NCBI GenBank assembly: GCA_934153805.1
Contig: CAKPFO010000031.1
Span: forward strand, 1-18,889
Origin: an uncultured Clostridia bacterium
GTDB lineage: Bacteria > Bacillota > Clostridia > TANB77 > CAG-508
DNA: 18,889 nt
Direction: 5' to 3'
In this document: in pieces, positions 14,137 to 18,889 of the stretch
Layout of the letters: each line of letters starts with the position of its first letter
How positions within the stretch are numbered: position 1 is the stretch's first letter
Made by a program: the position numbers and the translations under genes
Notes under the pieces: model-generated
The model's input: the letters and a program-made list of their open reading frames with translations, nothing else
What the model was told of the DNA's origin: nothing
Database searches by the model: none

Positions 14137-14150
14137 ATTATCCACCTCCT
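14137..14150 (-). promoter_or_regulatory. Strong ribosome binding site deciding the SGNH start
   Basis: On the minus strand AGGAGGTG immediately follows and overlaps the TAG stop of the MBOAT gene. Eight bases separate AGGAGG from TTG 14136. The GTG contained in the site would have no usable spacing. Confidence 0.8.
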
Positions 14151-15738
14151 AAAACTGTGCATACATTGGGTCTACTGGGATATATCCTATTCCATAAGCT
14201 CCAAATATAATTATCATCAAAATTAAAGCATAATATAGTGTCCATCTAACTACTATATTTTTATTTGCAATACTTTCTCTTATATTTACTTTCTTTTCTT
14301 TTAGTAAACTTATTACAAATATTATAATTACAGTAATAGCTACTATTATAAAGTCTGCTTTATCTATTCCTAATTGTAATATTGTTCCATCTTTTATTAG
14401 ATTAAATGAGAATTTTGTAATCATTTCTTTAAACATAACTATACCTGTGCTTAATCCATCTGCTCTAAAGAATAATTCTCCTATAAATACTAATATTGTT
14501 GTCCTTATTATTTGCAAACCTTTATAAATAAAATTATTGCTATTAATATGTAGCTTGTCATTTACCTTTTTTACAAGCGGTTCTATAACTCTTCCTATTA
14601 ATATCAGTGTAAAATGATACATTCCAAAGAATATATAGTTCCATGCTTCTCCATGCCATAAACCATTACATATCCATACACAGAATAATGCAATAGTACT
14701 TGCAGCTAGTGGTCCATAGAAATTTCCTACCTTTTTTCTTAATTTTGTTGTTAACTTTTTGCACTTATCTGTTAATGATACTGGATAGAATATATAATCT
14801 CTAAACCATGCTCCCAATGTAATATGCCACCTTGTCCAAAATTCTGAAATCGTTTTTGAGAAAAATGGCTGTCTAAAGTTTTCTGGCATTTTTACTCCAA
14901 ATATTTCTGCTATTCCTATAACTATATCCATTGTTCCAGAAAAATCCATATATAACTGTAAAGTATATAAAATCATTCCAACTGCTACTATTCCACCATC
15001 ATATTTTGCATAATCACAAAATATATTAGTTACTATAGGATTTAACCTGTCTGCAATAACCATTTTTTTCATCATTCCATATAGCATCCTTTGTAATCCG
15101 AATGTTAATGTATGGTATGTAACTTTTTCTCCCTTATATAATTGTTCTGCAGTTTCAGAATACCTGCATATTGGACCTTCCATTATTTGTGGAAAAAAGC
15201 TAATAAATAATGCTAGCTTAAATATATTTGCTTCTGGCTTTATCTTTTCTTTATAGACGTCTATCATATATGATACTGCTTGCAAAGTATAGAATGATAT
15301 TCCTATTGGTATTAAAAACCTACTTATAGGAATCTGTATTGGAATATTTAAAAAACTTAGTAAATTATTTATATTGCTAGCAAAAAATCCAGAATATTTT
15401 AATACTGCTAATATTCCTATTTGTATTAATGATGTGAATACTAATACCTTTCTTTGTTTTTTTAAATATTCTTGCTTTATTTGTTTTCTTTGTTCTTTTT
15501 CACAATTCTGCAATTTTTCTTCTTTTTCTTTTTGATTTACAGCAAACCATAGTCCAAACTCATGCATAATTATAGTCGTAAAAATTAAATATACTATAAG
15601 TTTGCTACTAATCGACCAAAAGAATGCTGCACTTGCTACTAATAAAACTTTCCATCTATGTTTTTGTGGCACTATATTGTATATTATAATTGTTAGTGGT
15701 AAAAACACTGCTAAAAAACTTACTCCCCAATATGTCAT
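14149..15738 (-). CDS. MBOAT-family O-acyltransferase, DltB/AlgI type
   Basis: The 529-residue polytopic protein has about 10-12 membrane segments. The MBOAT signature includes the conserved catalytic-site His H362 in CNGLWHGEAWNY, the motif FWTRWHITLGAWFRDYIFYP (300-319) and FFPQIMEGPICRYSE (181-195). Family members take an acyl group from a carrier or CoA inside and transfer it to an acceptor on the outside. With a carrier protein four bases upstream and an SGNH protein directly downstream, it fits the DltB position: it would take the aminoacyl group from the carrier. The C-terminal YIPVDPMYAQF resembles the aromatic ends of AlgI/DltB-type proteins. The ATG at 15738 is preceded by GGAAGAGGG. 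Without the ligase and carrier one would call it a polysaccharide O-acetyltransferase. Confidence 0.93.
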   Translation of the reverse strand: MTYWGVSFLAVFLPLTIIIYNIVPQKHRWKVLLVASAAFFWSISSKLIVYLIFTTIIMHEFGLWFAVNQKEKEEKLQNCEKEQRKQIKQEYLKKQRKVLVFTSLIQIGILAVLKYSGFFASNINNLLSFLNIPIQIPISRFLIPIGISFYTLQAVSYMIDVYKEKIKPEANIFKLALFISFFPQIMEGPICRYSETAEQLYKGEKVTYHTLTFGLQRMLYGMMKKMVIADRLNPIVTNIFCDYAKYDGGIVAVGMILYTLQLYMDFSGTMDIVIGIAEIFGVKMPENFRQPFFSKTISEFWTRWHITLGAWFRDYIFYPVSLTDKCKKLTTKLRKKVGNFYGPLAASTIALFCVWICNGLWHGEAWNYIFFGMYHFTLILIGRVIEPLVKKVNDKLHINSNNFIYKGLQIIRTTILVFIGELFFRADGLSTGIVMFKEMITKFSFNLIKDGTILQLGIDKADFIIVAITVIIIFVISLLKEKKVNIRESIANKNIVVRWTLYYALILMIIIFGAYGIGYIPVDPMYAQF

Positions 15739-15742
15739 TGTA

Positions 15743-15973
15743 TTAACCCTCTTCCTGTAAACGTTCTATTAGTTTCCATAGAGCTTCTACTGAATTAAAA
15801 TTATCTGGTACAATTTCTACTGTTGGTATTCTAACATCAAATTCATCTTCAATTTCTGCAACTAATGATATTATTGAAAGTGAATCTAAATATCCATCAT
15901 CTACTAGAGTTTTACAATTTTCATAGTCAACTCCTGCTTCTATTTCTTCTAAAATTTCTAATAATTTTTCCAT
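15743..15973 (-). CDS. Acyl/aminoacyl carrier protein, DltC-like
   Basis: The 76-residue acidic protein has the four-helix carrier pattern with the phosphopantetheine attachment Ser, S31, in DDGYLDSLSIISLVAEIEDE. DxxIVP-like EIVPDNFNSVEALWKLIERL follows, as in DltC and other short carriers. It would hold an aminoacyl group as a thioester after activation by the ligase and pass it to the MBOAT protein. I chose ATG 15973, with AAAGGAAG upstream. A longer GTG start at 16036 is open, but its extra 21 residues are encoded by the 45-bp repeat and the ribosome binding site. It sits between decarboxylase and MBOAT genes. No phosphopantetheinyl transferase is in the window, so a housekeeping one must serve. 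Confidence 0.93.
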   Translation of the reverse strand: MEKLLEILEEIEAGVDYENCKTLVDDGYLDSLSIISLVAEIEDEFDVRIPTVEIVPDNFNSVEALWKLIERLQEEG

Positions 15974-15995
15974 TTTTTTATTCTTCCTTTCTATT

Positions 15996-16040
15996 AGGGA
16001 CGCCCCTTTTTCGAAAAAATTTACTAAAAGGGACACTCCT
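15996..16040. repeat. 45-bp hairpin element, copy 2 (inverted)
   Basis: This is the reverse complement of 12608-12652 with two differences. It lies inside the operon between the decarboxylase stop codon (16065) and the carrier ribosome binding site. As mRNA it gives a stem of about 15 pairs, with G-U pairs and one mismatch. It may lower or stabilise downstream expression, or mark an insertion. Confidence 0.85.
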
Positions 16041-16064
16041 ATTATAATTATTTTATTTTTTATA

Positions 16065-17228
16065 TTATTTGTTTAAAACATATGTTGGTAAACTGTCTCT
16101 TACCAATTCTAAACTTCCATCTTCTTTTAATTTTATAACTTGTGGTAATTCTCTACTTAAAAACAACGATATTCCTTCTGTCATGCAGTATGCTCCTGTA
16201 TTTTCAAATATAAACACATCTCCTATTTGTAGATTTCCTACTGGAAATTGTTTTACCAATATATCATTTATTGTACATAAAGAACCACATAAATTCCATT
16301 TTTCATTTTCCGTATTTTCTCTTTGAGGATATATGCTACATTTTGGCAATTTCATTGCCATAGTTTGTCCATAATATGTTATATGATTTATTCCTCCATC
16401 AAGAATAGCATAATTTTGACCTTTATTAGTCTTTTTGTCTACTACTTTTGTAATATAATATCCGCAGCTTGCTGCTATGCTTCGTCCTAATTCTAGTACT
16501 ATTTTTCCTTTATATTCCATGTTGCTAATTATTTGTGAAAACTCTTTTAAATACGCTTCTTCATCAAATTCCGTATTCTGAAAATAATATACAGGAAATC
16601 CTGGTCCAAATTCTAATTCTTTTGTCTCAAATTGATATTTTTCTTTTAGTTCTTTTACAAAACCATCTACATAGTCTATTTCTCTTTGTATTATTTTTAA
16701 AGATGTTTTTTGAGTTCCAGAAAAATATTGTATTCCTGTTATTTCTATATTTTCATATTTATCATAGTTTTTTATAATTTCTTCTATTTCTTCTTCGTTA
16801 ATTCCAAATTGATTTCCACTTGTTAGCCTTAACATTATCTTTATCTTTTTTTCTCTTTTTATATCTTTTATTAATCTAAATTGTTCCATAGACTCTATTG
16901 TAAAATAATCTACGTCTTTTTCATTTTCTATTATGTCCTTTATTACTTTTGGTGTTTTATATACCCCTGTAATTAGTATTTTATTTCCTGCAATATTGCT
17001 TGCTTTACATATTTCGTATTCTCCTGGCGAACATACTTCTAGCCTATCTATGCAATCTTCTATTTCTTTTACAATAAAGGTATTGGCTTTTATTGCATAG
17101 CAAAGTAAAACATTTTCTGGTAAACTTTCTTTTAGAAACTTTACTCTATTTTTTAGTTTTTGTATATCAAAAATGTATGCAGGAGTTTTAAAGTTTTCTA
17201 GCAATTGCTCTATCGCTTTTTCTTCCAT
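16065..17228 (-). CDS. Fold-III PLP-dependent amino acid decarboxylase (BtrK/LysA-like)
   Basis: The 387-residue enzyme has the alanine-racemase-like barrel and beta domain of the LysA/ODC family. K47 in CYAIKANT binds PLP; ELEFGPGFPVYY (204-215) supplies the phosphate-binding glycine loop; the second-domain motif is CGSLCTINDIL with C318, and Y347 lies in GAYCM. Some features depart from diaminopimelate decarboxylase: the HxGSQ His is replaced (QYFSGTQ, 167-173), ELGRSIAASCGYY (246-258) replaces EPGR, and VVDKKTNKGQNYAILDGGIN (262-281) resembles BtrK of butirosin synthesis and the decarboxylases linked to exosortase A, as far as I recall them. BtrK decarboxylates glutamate held on a carrier protein. 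Lying between ligase and carrier genes, this enzyme probably makes or trims the amino acid to be transferred. Primary lysine synthesis is less likely. ATG 17228 follows AAAGGAAG. Confidence 0.88.
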   Translation of the reverse strand: MEEKAIEQLLENFKTPAYIFDIQKLKNRVKFLKESLPENVLLCYAIKANTFIVKEIEDCIDRLEVCSPGEYEICKASNIAGNKILITGVYKTPKVIKDIIENEKDVDYFTIESMEQFRLIKDIKREKKIKIMLRLTSGNQFGINEEEIEEIIKNYDKYENIEITGIQYFSGTQKTSLKIIQREIDYVDGFVKELKEKYQFETKELEFGPGFPVYYFQNTEFDEEAYLKEFSQIISNMEYKGKIVLELGRSIAASCGYYITKVVDKKTNKGQNYAILDGGINHITYYGQTMAMKLPKCSIYPQRENTENEKWNLCGSLCTINDILVKQFPVGNLQIGDVFIFENTGAYCMTEGISLFLSRELPQVIKLKEDGSLELVRDSLPTYVLNK

Positions 17229-17259
17229 TTTGTTTTCTTCCTTTCACTGTGTATTCCTT

Positions 17260-18762
17260 TTATGCAAGTTCTTTTAACTGCTTTCTATCAATTTTTCCGT
17301 TCTTATTCATTGGAAATTCCTCTACCTGTGTTAGTACATTAGGAATCATATAAATTGGTAGTTCTTCTTTTAACTTATCATGCACTTCTGATTTTAGCAC
17401 ATTTCCAATATAAAATCCATATATTTTACTTTTTTCTTCTTTATAAATACAACAAGCTCTTTCTATTCCATTTATTTTTTCCATTGCTCTTTCTATTTCT
17501 TCAAGCTCTATTCTATGTCCCATGTGCTTTATTTGAAAATCTTTTCTTCCGCAAAAGTATAAATTTTCATCTTCTCCAAAATATCCTATATCTCCAGTTT
17601 TGTATATCATATCTATGTATCTATCATTTAGTGGATTTTGCACAAATCTATTTTGTGTTTGTTCCTTATCTTTATAATATCCCAATGCCAAAGCTGTTCC
17701 TTTTACGCATATTTCTCCGATTTTTTCTTTTTCTGTTACTAGTTTATTTTCTTCATCTAATAAAAATACTTGCTCATTCTCAAAAGTTTTTCCTGCTGGA
17801 ATTTGTTTTTCATATTTCAAATCTTTTTCAACTACATGGTATGTACAATTGCAAGTTATTTCCGTTGGTCCATATAGATTAACATATGTTGCATTTGGCA
17901 AATATTTTATCCATTCTCTTATATGCTTTATTGGCATAACCTCTCCACTAAATAGTATTTTGTTAACTTTTTGTGGCACTTTATAATCTAAACCATGAAA
18001 TGTTGTTATTAAGCATAATGCTGATACTGCCCAAATTAGAGTAGTCACATTATTCTCACATATATAGTCTAATAAATTTGCTGGTCTTGAAAACATCTTT
18101 TTAGGAATTACAACTAATGTTGCTCCTGTTTTTAAGCATGAGTATATATCCTTTACAGATACATCAAAGTCAAATGGTGCTTGGTTTCCGACAATGTCAT
18201 TTTTGCAAATGTTAAATTTTTGAGTAAATATATCGATAAAATCTATAACTGACTTATGACCTACTACTACTCCTTTTGGTGTTCCTGTTGAACCAGATGT
18301 AAAGTTTGCATATAATGGGTCTACATCTAGTGTGTGAGCTCTTATTTTATCTAATTTTTCTTCATTTATATTTGTATTTTGAATTTCTTCTATTTTTACT
18401 ATCGTCTGATTTTTAGCAATTTGATTTGCAATCTCAATATTGTTTTCATCAGTTACTATTATTTTAGCTTCTAACTTTTCTATTATTTTTTCTAACCTTG
18501 AGCTTGGAAGCTCTGGATTTAATAAACAATAAAATCCTCCTGCATATACTGTTCCAAAGAATGTATATAGTGCATTTATACCTTTTTCCATTACTATTGC
18601 TACAGGTTCTCTTGGATTTATATAATTTAATAAACTACTTCCTACTCTTTTACTTTTTTCTAATAATTCTAAATATGTACATTTTTTATTTTCTTCAATT
18701 ACTGCTATTTTTTTAGAATTCTCTTCTGCAGTTTTTTCTAAGTACTCTAGTACACTTCTCAT
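17260..18762 (-). CDS. DltA-like amino acid adenylating ligase
   Basis: The 500-residue ANL-family enzyme uses ATP to activate a carboxylate as an adenylate and then loads it on a carrier protein. Motifs are FTSGSTGTPKGVVVGHK (154-170), QAPFDFDVSVKDIY (194-207), NLYGPTEIT (295-303), YKTGDIGYF (387-395), GRKDFQIKHMGHRIELEEIE (405-424) and the catalytic Lys K490 in NGKIDRKQL. Size and layout match DltA, D-alanine-carrier ligase. D200 in FDFD corresponds to the Asp that grips the amino group of amino acid substrates, so an amino acid is the likely substrate. DltA has Cys in the FCGEV-type motif and that Cys affects D-alanine choice; here it is S272 (FSGEVMP). The ATG overlaps the upstream gene by four bases (ATGA). 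A decarboxylase gene follows after 31 bp. Confidence 0.92.
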   Translation of the reverse strand: MRSVLEYLEKTAEENSKKIAVIEENKKCTYLELLEKSKRVGSSLLNYINPREPVAIVMEKGINALYTFFGTVYAGGFYCLLNPELPSSRLEKIIEKLEAKIIVTDENNIEIANQIAKNQTIVKIEEIQNTNINEEKLDKIRAHTLDVDPLYANFTSGSTGTPKGVVVGHKSVIDFIDIFTQKFNICKNDIVGNQAPFDFDVSVKDIYSCLKTGATLVVIPKKMFSRPANLLDYICENNVTTLIWAVSALCLITTFHGLDYKVPQKVNKILFSGEVMPIKHIREWIKYLPNATYVNLYGPTEITCNCTYHVVEKDLKYEKQIPAGKTFENEQVFLLDEENKLVTEKEKIGEICVKGTALALGYYKDKEQTQNRFVQNPLNDRYIDMIYKTGDIGYFGEDENLYFCGRKDFQIKHMGHRIELEEIERAMEKINGIERACCIYKEEKSKIYGFYIGNVLKSEVHDKLKEELPIYMIPNVLTQVEEFPMNKNGKIDRKQLKELA

Positions 18763-18889
18763 CTTTTTTCTCCTTTTAAAACTTCTTTTATTTTTTTAAA
18801 TATTTTTTTAAAACAATTTTCTTTTTTTAATTCTACCAAATCTTTGCTATCATTTTTTAGATCTTTATTTACATCTTGTTGATTTTTAT
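18759..18889 (-). CDS. 3' end of an unrecognised upstream gene
   Basis: A frame enters from the window edge and ends at TGA (18761-18759), overlapping the ligase ATG as ATGA. The 42 visible residues are charged and Lys-rich (start KNQQDVNKDLKNDSKDLVEL, end FKKIFKKIKEVLKGEKR), a likely soluble C-terminal tail. The ligase ribosome binding site AAAGGAG lies inside it. The four-base overlap makes co-translation with the ligase likely, so the operon starts beyond the window. The family cannot be told from this piece. Confidence 0.75.
   Translation of the reverse strand, partial: KNQQDVNKDLKNDSKDLVELKKENCFKKIFKKIKEVLKGEKR

Noticed and set aside
15743..16036. Longer carrier protein starting at GTG 16036
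   Set aside because: The extra residues come from the 45-bp repeat and the ribosome binding site; ATG 15973 has a well-spaced site and matches the normal carrier length.
16065..17228. lysA for lysine biosynthesis
   Set aside because: The operon context and changed substrate motifs argue against it, although it stays possible if no other lysA exists.
17355..17882. 175-codon open frame on the plus strand
   Set aside because: It is antisense to the ligase gene and Leu/Phe-rich, as expected from the reverse of AT-rich coding DNA.

Overview
This is an AT-rich window in which every credible gene lies on the minus strand, so transcription runs from high to low coordinates. It looks like a low-GC Gram-positive Clostridia-type (Bacillota) chromosome. 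The reasons are a glycine T-box leader before a dimeric-type GlyRS, strong AGGAGG-type ribosome binding sites, frequent TTG starts, near-consensus sigma-A promoters with 17-bp spacers, and a DNA polymerase I whose proofreading site is degenerate. I cannot place it below class from sequence alone.

Layout from right to left, the direction of transcription. (1) 18889-12654 is a dlt-like operon: the 3' end of an unrecognised gene, a DltA-like adenylating ligase, a fold-III PLP decarboxylase, a DltC-like carrier protein, an MBOAT acyltransferase, an SGNH/DltD-like protein and a 3-methyladenine DNA glycosylase (tag). Most junctions are short or overlapping. (2) 12653-10187 holds a membrane-anchored, FN3-containing surface protein whose 3' end is frameshifted. 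It is bordered by a large imperfect palindrome (12248-12372) and a perfect 45-bp-arm inverted repeat (10278-10393). (3) 10186-5035 holds a multi-spanning membrane protein overlapping polA, followed by a small lytic transglycosylase. (4) 4901-1 holds three ankyrin-repeat genes around a T-box-controlled glyS. Two of them are tandem duplicates, promoter included, and the leftmost runs off the window through near-identical 90-bp repeats.

The best candidate for an undescribed system is the operon at 12654-18889. Its ligase, carrier, MBOAT and SGNH parts match the logic of teichoic-acid D-alanylation: activate an amino acid, load it on a carrier, pass it across the membrane, esterify an envelope polymer. 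Two things differ from dlt. A BtrK-like decarboxylase is inserted between ligase and carrier, and the ligase has Ser where DltA has the Cys linked to D-alanine selection. My inference is that the cell decorates an envelope glycan with a decarboxylated (amine-type) amino acid, possibly formed while bound to the carrier, as in the butirosin pathway.

Other points of interest are a pair of 45-bp hairpin elements in opposite orientation around part of that operon, a DnaA-box-like cluster in the glyS/ankyrin gap, and a terminator-like hairpin abutting the -10 box of both duplicated ankyrin promoters. All family assignments are from recognition of motifs; no database search was run.
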